Shown here piece by piece: positions 19,590 to 28,875 of a DNA stretch of 64,000 nucleotides. The stretch comes from Planctomycetaceae bacterium (GTDB lineage: Bacteria; Planctomycetota; Planctomycetia; Planctomycetales; Planctomycetaceae). The notes under the pieces are model-generated. The model ran no database searches and had not been told where the DNA came from. It saw nothing but the letters and a program-made list of their open reading frames with translations. Both the position numbers and the translations under genes were made by a program. Position 1 is the first letter of the stretch, and every line of letters begins with the position of its first letter. The stretch spans positions 2,108,001 to 2,172,000 of the forward strand of contig CP051247.1 of the NCBI GenBank assembly GCA_017795105.1, read 5' to 3'.

Positions 19590-22500
19590 GAATGACACTC
19601 ACGCTTCTGGCTTTGCTCACAATGAGTCCACTCCCGTGGGCCTCTGCGAATGACCTTCCGATCGTGCCTGAAGGTTTTGTGGTCGATGTAGTCGCACGCG
19701 AACCGATGGTCAGCAATCCCTGCGTGATGGCGTTTGATCAACAGGGGCGGCTGTGTGTTGCTCAGGGGCCGCAATGGCGTGGGCCAACTCCCGAAACGCC
19801 GGGCGACCGCGTCGACATCCTGATTGACGAAAACGGCGACGGTATTGCCGATCGTCGTCAGACATTTGCCGAAGGGTTCAACAGCATTCAGGGAATCGCC
19901 TGGCATGGTCGCGATCTCTGGATTGCCAATTCCCCTGATCTGACCGTCGTGCGCGATACTGACGGAGACGACGTCGCCGACGTCTATTTCCGCGTCTATA
20001 CCGGCCTCGGAAATCTCGAGCACTCGCTGCATGGGCTCAACTTCGGCCCCGACGGCAAACTCTATATGTCGAAGGGCAACTCGAAGGGATACAACCGGCT
20101 CGATCAGCTCGCTCCTAAGGCTTTTCGCGAGCTTTGGGGACTTCCTTCGCCGGAAGGGGCTCCCGACTACACGGATGTGGAGACCTTCACCAGGGAGACA
20201 TACAAAAGGAAGTATCACACGCCGCAGGATGACTGGGGACAGCAGGGGGGAATCCTCCGCTGTGATCCCTACCAGAACGACCAGCCCTGGGGGCGGAATC
20301 TGGAAATTGTTTCGCGGGGGTATCGCAATCCCTGGGATATCTGTTTCGACGACGGCTTCAACTGGCTTGGCACTGACAACGATCAATCCGCGGGCGATCG
20401 CATCTTCATGCCGTTTTACGGGTCTCACTTCGGCTGGGGGCATCCCTGGAGTTTCAGCTGGACCGGCGAAAATCATCTGCCAACCGTTCCGATTAGCGCA
20501 CCACCGTTCGAAGGATCGGGCACGGGAGTGATCCACTATCACGCGGATCAATTCCCGGAGACATACCGCGACGTGTTCTTCGTCGGAGACTGGTTACGGC
20601 GGGAAGTGGTCGTGTTCCGTCCGCAGTGGGATGGGGCATTGATGGTCGCAGAAGGCGACTCCACGGGAATGTTCGCCCATGCGGACGGAGGCCGCACGCT
20701 GCCGCTGAGCGATGGCCGCGTCTTCGACCCGACGGATCTTGAAGTCGGCCCCGACGGCTGCCTGTATGTGCTCAGCTGGGGGCATGAATACGGCGGTGAA
20801 CTGAAAGGCGATCAGCAGATCAACGTCGGCCGCGTTTACCGCATTCGATATGCCGACAATCCCGTTCAGCAATGGGATCGGAAACAACATGCAAAGCCGC
20901 TTACGGAATGGTCGTTGGAAGAGTTGTTCACGGATCTGGGAAGTTCGGTCGCCGCCTGGCGGGTCAATGCTCAGAACGAGTTTCTACGTCGCCCTGGAGA
21001 TGCACCTGCATTCCTCCTGAAGAAGCTGGATGCCGCGGAAACACTCAGCCCTGCGGAACAGACCTGGACGATCTGGACGCTGGCTCGGCTGGGACAACTG
21101 CCGTGGACGATTCCTCAAGCAGGCGACCTGAATGTCCGCATTCAAATGATTCGCGGTCTGGCATCTCAGGCCAGTTCACAGAATGCCGAGGCTTCCATAG
21201 AGCTGACGAAACAGGTTGAACAACTTCTCGAATCTGAAAATCCCCGACTGCGTTTCGAAGCCGTCCAGGCGATTCAACAGGCCAGATTGACTTCTCTCAG
21301 TGACGAGCTCATCGCGCATCTCGGCGACGAAAGCGATCGCATCACGTTCTACGCAGCCTGGAATGTTCTTCGTGAACTGATTCCCGATGCCGATCGGCGT
21401 ATTGCGGCGTTGAATCGCGCCAGCGGGTCAGCACGGCTCGGTCTGTTGCTCGGACTGCTGGCTGACGACGCGTTGACTGCCACGGACGTTGAGTCGCTGC
21501 GAAACGATGCGGATTCCCAAGTTGCTGCCATCGCCGAGCAGTGGCTCGTGAAAACCGGAGCTGCCCAGCCGCTGGTCATTCTGACGCCGGAGCCGGGCGC
21601 TTTCACCGAGCAGGTCACGGTGGAGATGAAGGCGACACTCCCCGGGCATCGGATAACCTACACACTCGACGGTTCGGTTCCCGCTGGTACGTCTCCGCAA
21701 TACCGCGGACCACTGACGATCGATCAGTCGACCACGCTGAGAATCGCTGTGCTACAGGGGAACGATCTTGCCGGACGCGTTGTAACGGCGGAATACCAGA
21801 TCGTTCCGCCACCGGAGTACGTCGGACGGAAGTTTGTGCATGGCATCTCCACGCCGAGTGGACGCTATTACGAGATGGAGTATCGCGGGCTGAAGCCGCA
21901 GCATCGCGTCTACACCGATCGCGAATATTTTGTGACCAGCCTGCCAGAGCAACTCGAACACATGCCGTTCCTGCGAGTGGCCAACAATGACGATCGTTCC
22001 TCGGGCGAACGCTGGCTCACCTTCGAAACCGACATCGCAACCGACATTCTTGTCGGAGTCGACACGCGGAACAACGCTCCACTGGCGTGGATGAAGATTG
22101 GTCAGCCCGGCGGATTTGAACGAACCGATCTGGTTGTCGAGACGAATGACGCGGATTTTCAGTTGTATCGCAAGCACTTCCCCCCCGGCGAGATCGTGCT
22201 GGGCGGCAACACGAACCTGCCGACCGACTCTGGCCGTGGGAACTACATCGTCTTTTTTGACCGCCAAATTCTTCAACCCGGCGACCAGCCCGCCACCCAG
22301 GATCAGGTTCTCGCGGCGATGCCCACCGCTGATCCCGAGCGTGGCCGCGAACTGTTTTTGCATCCCCAGGGTGCGGGATGCGTGAAGTGTCACACGATGA
22401 ACCGGATCGATCGCCCGCTCGCTCCGGACCTGTCGGACCTGGGTAACCGTGCGAAGACGCCCGTCGCCATTATCGCTTCGATTCTCGATCCCAGTGCCGT

Positions 22501-23668
22501 GATCACTGAAGGATTTGCCCAGCAGCAGATTGTCACGGTCGATGGTCACGTGCATGCCGGCGCGGTGATCGAAGAGACGCAGCGGACGCTGAAAATCGTC
22601 GACAGTCACGGAACGGTGAAATCGATTCCGACGGCTGACATTGAAGAGCGGATCGGAACGAAGCTCTCTCCGATGCCGGCTGGTTTTGAGAAGTTGATGT
22701 CCGCTCAGCAGATCGCCGACATCGTCGCCTGGCTGATGACACAAAAGGTTGTCGGAAGTCGCGATGGGTTCTCCTTTCAGGAACACAGTGATCGAATTGA
22801 AATCCGCTACGGACAACAAGAGATCGGAACCTATTTGAAGGAACACTCCGAACTGACTCGCCGTGCGCTGGTCAATGTCAGGTCGTTGGCAGGAACGCCA
22901 GTCACTCGGAATTTTCCGCCGCGGAAGCCGGAAGACATTGATCCGGGCTACGGAGCCGAAGATGGAATCATTCACCCGGTCATGCACCCCGGCATCTGGA
23001 TCAGTTTCGGCGATATGAACGGGAACGACTTCTGGCGCCTGAGAGCAAAGGCTGTGTTCGATGGTCTCGTGGAGCCTCTTACCGGCGACAACAACTCTGG
23101 CTCGTTCACGGCTCGCAATTTGTTGATGAGCGAAGATGGTCAGCAGGTCGTATGTACTGAGGTCACTCGCTATCACTTTGAGCAAGTTCCTCAAGGGTTG
23201 CTGTTGAAGATCGACGCCGAGTATCGATCCGATGAGCAGGACTTCTATTTTGGCGACCAGGAGGAGTCTGGCCTGGCTGTCCGAGTGGCGTCGCCAATTC
23301 GTGTCCAGGGCGGCAACGGATCGATCGTCAACAACCGTGGAGAACGCAACGGAGCTGAAGTGTGGGGGAAAGAAGCGGAGTGGTTCGACTATTCCGGCAC
23401 CATCGACGGACGCGAAGTCGGACTGATGGTTGTTCCGAGCCCTGACAATCCGCGTTCATCCTGGCTACACGCTCGCGATTACGGCGTCGTGGTCACCAAT
23501 CCCTTTCCGAAGCAGCCGAAGGAACGTCGTGAGCCTTACGTGAACACGTGGGTCAAGCGGGGGGAGCCATTCAAGCTGTCTTACGCCGTTCTCATCCACG
23601 ATCTGCCCGCTGAGCACCCGCTCGATCGGAAAAAGGCAGCCGAGAGTGTGTTGAAGACGTTCGAATAG
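19586..23668 (+). CDS. giant secreted fusion: PVC membrane-bound dehydrogenase propeller + chitobiase-C-like + cytochrome c + DUF6807 (PmoA)
   Basis: The 1,360-residue exported protein has a signal peptide (residues 1-21). In order it shows: a sugar-dehydrogenase-like propeller (about 25-430, with DGDGIAD-type calcium-like loops and FGPDGKLYMSKGN); an alpha-helical HEAT-like part (about 440-650); a chitobiase/hexosaminidase C-terminal-like domain (about 658-735, ITYTLDGSVP); a planctomycete heme-binding cytochrome c with C932-V-K-C-H and distal segment KLSPMPAGFEKLM; and a DUF6807 (PmoA) domain (about 1050-1350, HPVMHPGIWISFGDMNG). The order suggests extracellular oxidation of a carbohydrate with electrons passed to the heme. 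It is coupled to the LacI gene and followed by an SSS transporter. Confidence 0.85.
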   Translation: MRMTLTLLALLTMSPLPWASANDLPIVPEGFVVDVVAREPMVSNPCVMAFDQQGRLCVAQGPQWRGPTPETPGDRVDILIDENGDGIADRRQTFAEGFNSIQGIAWHGRDLWIANSPDLTVVRDTDGDDVADVYFRVYTGLGNLEHSLHGLNFGPDGKLYMSKGNSKGYNRLDQLAPKAFRELWGLPSPEGAPDYTDVETFTRETYKRKYHTPQDDWGQQGGILRCDPYQNDQPWGRNLEIVSRGYRNPWDICFDDGFNWLGTDNDQSAGDRIFMPFYGSHFGWGHPWSFSWTGENHLPTVPISAPPFEGSGTGVIHYHADQFPETYRDVFFVGDWLRREVVVFRPQWDGALMVAEGDSTGMFAHADGGRTLPLSDGRVFDPTDLEVGPDGCLYVLSWGHEYGGELKGDQQINVGRVYRIRYADNPVQQWDRKQHAKPLTEWSLEELFTDLGSSVAAWRVNAQNEFLRRPGDAPAFLLKKLDAAETLSPAEQTWTIWTLARLGQLPWTIPQAGDLNVRIQMIRGLASQASSQNAEASIELTKQVEQLLESENPRLRFEAVQAIQQARLTSLSDELIAHLGDESDRITFYAAWNVLRELIPDADRRIAALNRASGSARLGLLLGLLADDALTATDVESLRNDADSQVAAIAEQWLVKTGAAQPLVILTPEPGAFTEQVTVEMKATLPGHRITYTLDGSVPAGTSPQYRGPLTIDQSTTLRIAVLQGNDLAGRVVTAEYQIVPPPEYVGRKFVHGISTPSGRYYEMEYRGLKPQHRVYTDREYFVTSLPEQLEHMPFLRVANNDDRSSGERWLTFETDIATDILVGVDTRNNAPLAWMKIGQPGGFERTDLVVETNDADFQLYRKHFPPGEIVLGGNTNLPTDSGRGNYIVFFDRQILQPGDQPATQDQVLAAMPTADPERGRELFLHPQGAGCVKCHTMNRIDRPLAPDLSDLGNRAKTPVAIIASILDPSAVITEGFAQQQIVTVDGHVHAGAVIEETQRTLKIVDSHGTVKSIPTADIEERIGTKLSPMPAGFEKLMSAQQIADIVAWLMTQKVVGSRDGFSFQEHSDRIEIRYGQQEIGTYLKEHSELTRRALVNVRSLAGTPVTRNFPPRKPEDIDPGYGAEDGIIHPVMHPGIWISFGDMNGNDFWRLRAKAVFDGLVEPLTGDNNSGSFTARNLLMSEDGQQVVCTEVTRYHFEQVPQGLLLKIDAEYRSDEQDFYFGDQEESGLAVRVASPIRVQGGNGSIVNNRGERNGAEVWGKEAEWFDYSGTIDGREVGLMVVPSPDNPRSSWLHARDYGVVVTNPFPKQPKERREPYVNTWVKRGEPFKLSYAVLIHDLPAEHPLDRKKAAESVLKTFE

Positions 23669-23729
23669 GTGGGGAGCTCTCAGGCTTGTTACGCTCGCAT
23701 CAGGTCTCAAACTCAAGATTCAATGGCTC

Positions 23730-25448
23730 ATGAATCTGCATCCCATCGACGCCGTCGTTCTTATTGTCTATTTGATCGGGATTACGTTTCTCGGATCATG
23801 GATGGGCCGCAAGATCGGAAATGCTGCCGACTACTTCATGCCCCGTCGTTTCGGTAAAGCGACGATGATCATGCACGCCTTCGGAACCGGAACGGCTTCC
23901 GATCAGGCCGTATCCGTCGCTGCGGCGACCGCAAAGAACGGACTGTCGGGGATCTGGTTTCAGTGGATGTGGCTCTTCTCGACGCCCTTCTACTGGCTGA
24001 TCGCTCCGATCATGCGTCGCTTCCGAGCCGTAACCACGGCTGACGTCTACGAGCTTCGGTACGATCGCAGCGTATCGATGCTGTTCGCGGTTGTCGGCAT
24101 TGCCAGTATGGCGGTGAAGATCGGTTTGATGCTCAAAGGAGCAGGAGCCCTGATCGAATCCGGCACCGGCGGGATGGTCGATGGAGACGTGGCGATCCCA
24201 ATTGTCACTGTCCTGTTCGTGATCTACGGCGTCGCCGGTGGCCTCGGCGGAGCGATCATGACCGACTTCGTGCAGGGCCTGATGACACTCGTCTTCTCGT
24301 TCATGCTGTTGCCGGTCGTACTGTCGGAAGTTGGTGGACTGGCCGGAATGCGGGAGACGTTTGAAACAGCCGGGCTCGATCAACAGATGTTGAGCCTGGT
24401 TGCTCCCGGCGAGATTGGCGTGTTCTATATCGTCATGCTCTCAATCAATTCACTCTTCCTGATCGTCTCGGTTCCGAGTGTCATGGGAAACTGTGCCGCT
24501 GGGCGGACTGAAATGGACGGCCGCGTCGGTTTCATGTTCGGTACCTTCGTCAAACGGATCTGTACGATCGCCTGGTGCCTGACCGCGACCGCTGCCATGG
24601 CGTGGTATCTGAAGCATGGAATCGAGATCCACCCTGACAATGTCTATGGCGATGTCGCCAACCGCTTCCTCCCGCAGTTAATGCCCGGCATGCTTGGAAT
24701 TTTTATCGCTTCGCTGCTCGCTGCAGTGATGAGCAGTTGCGATTCCTTCATGATCGCCTCATCCGGGTTGTTTACCGAGAACATCTACAAGAAACTCCTG
24801 CCGGACCGGCCCGCGAAGCACTATGTCTGGGTCGGCCGGGCGACGGCACTTGTGGTCGTCGCTGCCGGGCTGATTCTCGCCTATTCCTACACCGACGTTG
24901 TCGCCGGGCTGAAAATCTGGTTCAAAGTCGGCCCGATGATGGGCATCGCGCTCTGGCTGGGACTCCTCTGGCGAAGAACGACCGTCGCCGGTGCCTGGGC
25001 CAGCACGCTGGCCGGTTTCGCAACCTGGTGGCTTGTCACACGGGCAGACTTCATCACCTGGGCCGCCTCGTTGAGCATGGCCGATCCGCTGCGGCTGGTC
25101 GTCGGAAGCGGCGACAAACTGGCCATCTATGATCCCTGGCAAATCACCCTTTATCTGACGGCCGGCATATTCGCGGGAATCGTAATCAGCCTGGTGACTC
25201 CCCCAATCAAGTCTGAACGGCTCGATCTGTTCTACGGGCTGACCCGCACGCCGATCCAGCCCGATGAAGACCTCACCGAACCGTGCACGCTCCCACCCGG
25301 CGTATCACCACACGAACGCCCGATGCTGCTCACCGCATTCGGCCTTGAGATCCCATGCCCCTCAATGATTTCTCTAATCGGATTCATCGCCGGCTGGATC
25401 TGCGTCGCCCTGCTGATTGGCGGCTTCGTTTGGATTGTCGAACGCTGA
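23730..25448 (+). CDS. sodium:solute symporter (SSS family)
   Basis: This inner-membrane secondary transporter has 572 residues and about 13-14 hydrophobic segments. The N-terminal helix starts at once (DAVVLIVYLIGITFLGSWMG), followed by the family pattern ADYFMPRRFGKATM. The segment AVMSSCDSFMIASSGLFTENIYKKL matches the SSS region containing the SSxDS-like sodium-site serines. It follows the giant fusion by 61 bases and probably imports the released monosaccharide or uronic acid of this locus. SSS members are common in planctomycete and Bacteroidetes uronate clusters. Confidence 0.92.
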   Translation: MNLHPIDAVVLIVYLIGITFLGSWMGRKIGNAADYFMPRRFGKATMIMHAFGTGTASDQAVSVAAATAKNGLSGIWFQWMWLFSTPFYWLIAPIMRRFRAVTTADVYELRYDRSVSMLFAVVGIASMAVKIGLMLKGAGALIESGTGGMVDGDVAIPIVTVLFVIYGVAGGLGGAIMTDFVQGLMTLVFSFMLLPVVLSEVGGLAGMRETFETAGLDQQMLSLVAPGEIGVFYIVMLSINSLFLIVSVPSVMGNCAAGRTEMDGRVGFMFGTFVKRICTIAWCLTATAAMAWYLKHGIEIHPDNVYGDVANRFLPQLMPGMLGIFIASLLAAVMSSCDSFMIASSGLFTENIYKKLLPDRPAKHYVWVGRATALVVVAAGLILAYSYTDVVAGLKIWFKVGPMMGIALWLGLLWRRTTVAGAWASTLAGFATWWLVTRADFITWAASLSMADPLRLVVGSGDKLAIYDPWQITLYLTAGIFAGIVISLVTPPIKSERLDLFYGLTRTPIQPDEDLTEPCTLPPGVSPHERPMLLTAFGLEIPCPSMISLIGFIAGWICVALLIGGFVWIVER

Positions 25449-25465
25449 GTGAATGTCGACTCTCA

Positions 25466-25750
25466 CTAAGCGATCAATTCCTCGATGACGTGAGCAGCTT
25501 CGACTCCCGTCAGTCGTTGATCCAGTCCTGGATACCTGAACGAAAACTGTTCGTGACCGTAGCCCAGCAGGCGGGCAATTGTTGCATGAGAGTCTCGGAT
25601 AAGAGTCGGATCCTTGACGATGTTGTAGCGAAATTCATCGGCTTCGCCGTCGATGGTGCCTCCACGAACTCCCCGCCCCAGATCACAAGCGTATCCACCA
25701 GAATCCCACGCCATCGTTCCGGTAGCTCGAAAGCATGCGGCGATGCTCGC
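25466..25750 (-). pseudogene. DUF1501 protein, C-terminal remnant with frameshift and internal deletion
   Basis: On the minus strand one frame gives RGILVDTLVIWGGEF, the hallmark of DUF1501 proteins. A second frame continues with GGTIDGEADEFRYNIV, then HATIARLLGYGHEQFSFRY, and ends with RLTGVEAAHVIEELIA and a stop at 25466-25468. The intact DUF1501 proteins in this window show the same order (WAGEFGRTPF, GGTIYGATDELGYHAV, LTYRYGGRDFRLTDVHG). The frame change and the missing 30 or so residues between them show a decayed gene tail. Its start is fused to an unrelated fragment. Confidence 0.75.
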
Positions 25751-25903
25751 TCACGGATCGCCGTCGTCATCAAAAAGCGGGATTCGCTTCTTCGTCCCCG
25801 GCACGGTGTAGTACCATGAGTCGGTCTGCTTCCCGTGCCAGGCTGATCCGTGCGACTGCCGATGCTTCCTGGGCCCTCGTTTCACGTTGCGTCTTTCTTT
25901 CAT
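25751..25903 (-). pseudogene. tyrosine-recombinase-like N-terminal fragment (truncated)
   Basis: About 50 residues beginning MKERRNVKRG and including TDSWYYTVPGTKKRIPLFD end at a TGA exactly where the DUF1501 remnant begins. The pattern resembles N-termini of planctomycete tyrosine recombinases (W-Y-x-T ... R-x-P-L-F-D-D-D-G), which normally continue for about 350 more residues. Assignment is from memory of the family, with no catalytic domain present. It probably marks an old insertion or deletion event. Confidence 0.45.
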
Positions 25904-26000
25904 CGTGGAATTCTCAGGCAGTCGATTGACCATCTAACCGGATCGATTGATACTCGGTCTTTACACCAGTGTCTTGCTCATACAACTGGAGAAAACTTTG

Positions 26001-27401
26001 ATGTCGCTTCGCCCCGCGGTCGCATCGACCGCTTCCCTGCCTCAGAGACTCTCGACGGTACTTCTGACCGTGGTCATGGTCGCGCTCGTGATTGGATCCC
26101 ATGCCTCAACATCGGCTGCCGACCGCCCGAATGTGCTGATTATCTACACCGACGATCAGGGCACGCTGGATGCGAAGTGTTACGGGTCGGAGGATTTGCA
26201 GACGCCGAGTATTGATCGTCTGGCGGCGACTGGGGTGCGGTTTACGCAGATGTATGCACCGAGCTGCATCTGCTCGGCCTCTCGGGCGGGGTTATTGACG
26301 GGACGATTTCCGGTGCGAGCCGGGGTGCCTTCGAATGTCAGTTCGCAGGAAGGGAAAGCCGGTATGCCGCCGTCGGAGTATACGGTGGGCGAAGTCTTCC
26401 AGGACGCTGGCTATGCAACGGCCCATGTCGGGAAGTGGCATTTGGGATATACCCCCGAGACGATGCCCAATGCACAGGGATTTTCCAGTTCATTCGGACA
26501 TATGGGCGGGTGTATCGACAACTACTCCCACTTCTTCTACTGGCAGGGGCCGAACCGTCATGATCTGTGGCGGAATGGCAAGGAGATCTTCGAGGATGGC
26601 CAGTTCTTTCCCGACTTGACCGTTCGCGAAGTGAAGGCAGCGATCGAAGAGGCCGAAGACAAGCCGTTCATGATTTACTGGGCGATCAACGTGCCTCATT
26701 ATCCATATCAGGGAACCGACAAATGGCGGAAGGAGTACGCCAGCCTGCCCTCGCCACGTCGTGAGTATGCCGCGTTCGTTTCGACGATGGATGAGAAAGT
26801 CGGCGAGGTTCTTGACTACCTCGAAGAGCAGAAGTTGCGCGAGAACACAATTGTTGTCTTCCAGTCTGACCACGGACATTCGACGGAAGAACGGGCCTTC
26901 TTCGGGGGCGGCAACGCCGGGCCTTATCGCGGAGCGAAGGGCTGCCTGTTCGAAGGCGGGATTCGCGTGCCGTCGGTTGTCTCCTGGCCCGGCGGGTTGC
27001 CAAAGGGTGAAGTTCGTGACCAGATGGTGACCGGTTGCGACTGGCTCCCGACGCTGGCCGCGCTCGCCGGAGTCTCCCCCGGTTCTGCTCATCTCGACGG
27101 GAAAGATCTCTCCGCAGTCCTGCGATCGGGAGCTGCTGCATCGCCGCACGACGAATTCTTCTGGCAGATGGGAAACGGCAAGAATGCTCAATGGGCCGTC
27201 CGACAGGGGGACTGGAAACTGCTCGGCAACTGTCGCGATACGAGCCAGCGGGGCAGTCTTTCGCCGTCGGACAAGGAGCTGTTTCTGGTGAATCTGAAAT
27301 CGGATCCGGGGGAGATGACGAACGTCGCGAAGGAACATCCTGAATTGGTCGAGACGCTCAAGAAGATCCGCGACAACTCTCTGGAAGGAATCCAGAATTG
27401 A
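26001..27401 (+). CDS. secreted sulfatase
   Basis: The ATG at 26001 has a GGAG site 9 bases upstream and opens a signal peptide (hydrophobic residues 17-33, then SAADRPN). An upstream in-frame TTG at 25947 is less likely. The metal motif IIYTDDQ is near residue 48. The formylglycine site is C91-S-A-S-R within CSASRAGLLTGRFPVRAG, a close relative of GalNAc or iduronate-type sulfatases. The second metal site is FQSDHGHS. Length is 466 aa. The stop overlaps the TTG start of the next gene (TTGA), so the sulfatase and the regulator-like protein are co-translated. Confidence 0.93.
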   Translation: MSLRPAVASTASLPQRLSTVLLTVVMVALVIGSHASTSAADRPNVLIIYTDDQGTLDAKCYGSEDLQTPSIDRLAATGVRFTQMYAPSCICSASRAGLLTGRFPVRAGVPSNVSSQEGKAGMPPSEYTVGEVFQDAGYATAHVGKWHLGYTPETMPNAQGFSSSFGHMGGCIDNYSHFFYWQGPNRHDLWRNGKEIFEDGQFFPDLTVREVKAAIEEAEDKPFMIYWAINVPHYPYQGTDKWRKEYASLPSPRREYAAFVSTMDEKVGEVLDYLEEQKLRENTIVVFQSDHGHSTEERAFFGGGNAGPYRGAKGCLFEGGIRVPSVVSWPGGLPKGEVRDQMVTGCDWLPTLAALAGVSPGSAHLDGKDLSAVLRSGAAASPHDEFFWQMGNGKNAQWAVRQGDWKLLGNCRDTSQRGSLSPSDKELFLVNLKSDPGEMTNVAKEHPELVETLKKIRDNSLEGIQN

Positions 27402-28858
27402 CGGATGAGAATGACAGCACGAAGCAGGCGGCGTCGGGCGACTTTCCTGCCGCGATGAAGCCTGCGGAGATGGCGGTGCTCGTTGCCCTGCAGCGGGACC
27501 TGCTGGCGTTGATGCGGAATACGGTCAACGCCGCCGAGACGTTCCTTGAGAAGGCTCTCGCTGTGTTGCAGGGGCACCTGGGGGCGCAGGGGCTTCTCGT
27601 TCTTCAACATGATGGCCAGTGGGCCGAACGGGCCAGCATCAACTCGCGTTTTGTCGGCCGATTCGATGAATCGCAACTGAAGCGCGTGATCGACACCCAG
27701 CGAGCGGTGTTCCTGCCCGACGTGCCGGCGGAGACCTGGGCTCAGGTTCTTGTTCCGCTATCAAACCACGAGGTCCTCGTTCTGGCGGGCCGCAAGTTTG
27801 ATTCCGACGATCTGCCGCTCCTCGAGCAGGCAGGTGGTTTTCTCGAAGACTGTCGACAGACACTCGATGGTCTTGCGCAACTGCAGTTGACCTCGCATCA
27901 ACAGGCGGCAGCCGCGGCGAACGAGCAGACAGTGCGAATCGAACGCATGCGGAAGGAAACGGAGCTGGTTGGGGAAAGCGATTTTTTGTCAACGTTTCGG
28001 GAACAGATCGAAGCGTTAACCCAGCTTGAGTTTCCGCTCTGTCTGGCTGGCGAGGCCGGGACGGGCAAGCGAGCGATTGGACGGGCCCTGCACTGGCGAA
28101 AATCGGATTCCTCCGGATTACTCGCTGAGTTCTCAGCCGGGAGTTCGGACGGCTGGAACGAGATCCGAGCGATCGCCAGCGATCCTCAACGGGGGACGCT
28201 CCTCCTGACCAATGTTGAGCTCCTGAATGCAGACCAGCAGGACGAGTTGTTGCAGCTGCTCCGTTCGGCAGAGTTCGTCGAGTCATCACGTCGTCGGACC
28301 TGGCTGATTGTCACGACCACGGCTGATCTGCAGCGTGAAGTCGACGAGAAACGATTTCAGGAATCGTTGTATCGTCGACTCACCGTCTGTTCGTTGAAGA
28401 TTCCTGCTCTGCAGTCGCGTTCCGATGACGTGCTCCCGCTCGCGCAGCACTTCATGCAGCAGGCGTTCCGAGCCACCGGGCGCAGTGTACCGGAACTGTC
28501 TCATGCCGCCTGCGAAGCTCTGCTGCAGCACTCCTGGCCAGGCAATGTTGCCGAGCTGCAAACCGTGATGGAACGACTTGTCTGGCGGGGGTCGGGAGAC
28601 ACGATCAACGCGAACGATCTGCTGACCGAATTGAAGTGGATCCGACTTTCGGCTCCCTCTGAAGAGTTCGCAACGTTAAGCGATGCCACGATTGAGTTTC
28701 AGCGGGACTACATCCGGGCGGCGATCTCGAAAGCACGCGGCAACATGACTGAAGCTGCTCGAATGCTGGGGCTGCATCGAACGAATTTCTATCGGAAGAT
28801 GCATCAACTCGAGATGGTCGAAGCGGGATCGACGCCTCAGGCGGCTTTCGATTCTTAA
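27398..28858 (+). CDS. sigma-54 activator-like (bEBP) Fis-family protein with degenerate ATPase motifs
   Basis: The start is a TTG at 27398 overlapping the sulfatase stop, with a GGAAGGA site just upstream. Residues 20-155 form a GAF-like sensor domain. Residues 189-400 form an AAA+ domain with Walker A G218-E-A-G-T-G-K224. Three canonical features are missing: there is no GAFTGA loop, Walker B reads GTLLLTN (271-272 T-N in place of D-E), and sensor II reads WPGNVAEL (Ala in place of Arg). The C-terminal Fis-type helix-turn-helix is intact (NMTEAARMLGLHRTNFYRK, about 449-467). It probably binds DNA but is unlikely to remodel sigma-54 RNA polymerase by ATP hydrolysis. Confidence 0.85.
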   Translation: MTDENDSTKQAASGDFPAAMKPAEMAVLVALQRDLLALMRNTVNAAETFLEKALAVLQGHLGAQGLLVLQHDGQWAERASINSRFVGRFDESQLKRVIDTQRAVFLPDVPAETWAQVLVPLSNHEVLVLAGRKFDSDDLPLLEQAGGFLEDCRQTLDGLAQLQLTSHQQAAAAANEQTVRIERMRKETELVGESDFLSTFREQIEALTQLEFPLCLAGEAGTGKRAIGRALHWRKSDSSGLLAEFSAGSSDGWNEIRAIASDPQRGTLLLTNVELLNADQQDELLQLLRSAEFVESSRRRTWLIVTTTADLQREVDEKRFQESLYRRLTVCSLKIPALQSRSDDVLPLAQHFMQQAFRATGRSVPELSHAACEALLQHSWPGNVAELQTVMERLVWRGSGDTINANDLLTELKWIRLSAPSEEFATLSDATIEFQRDYIRAAISKARGNMTEAARMLGLHRTNFYRKMHQLEMVEAGSTPQAAFDS

Positions 28859-28875
28859 AGAGAACCAGCTCTTGA

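Noticed and set aside
21752..23194. 480-residue minus-strand frame antisense to the giant fusion
   Set aside because: Antisense shadow; the plus strand carries the cytochrome and DUF6807 domains.
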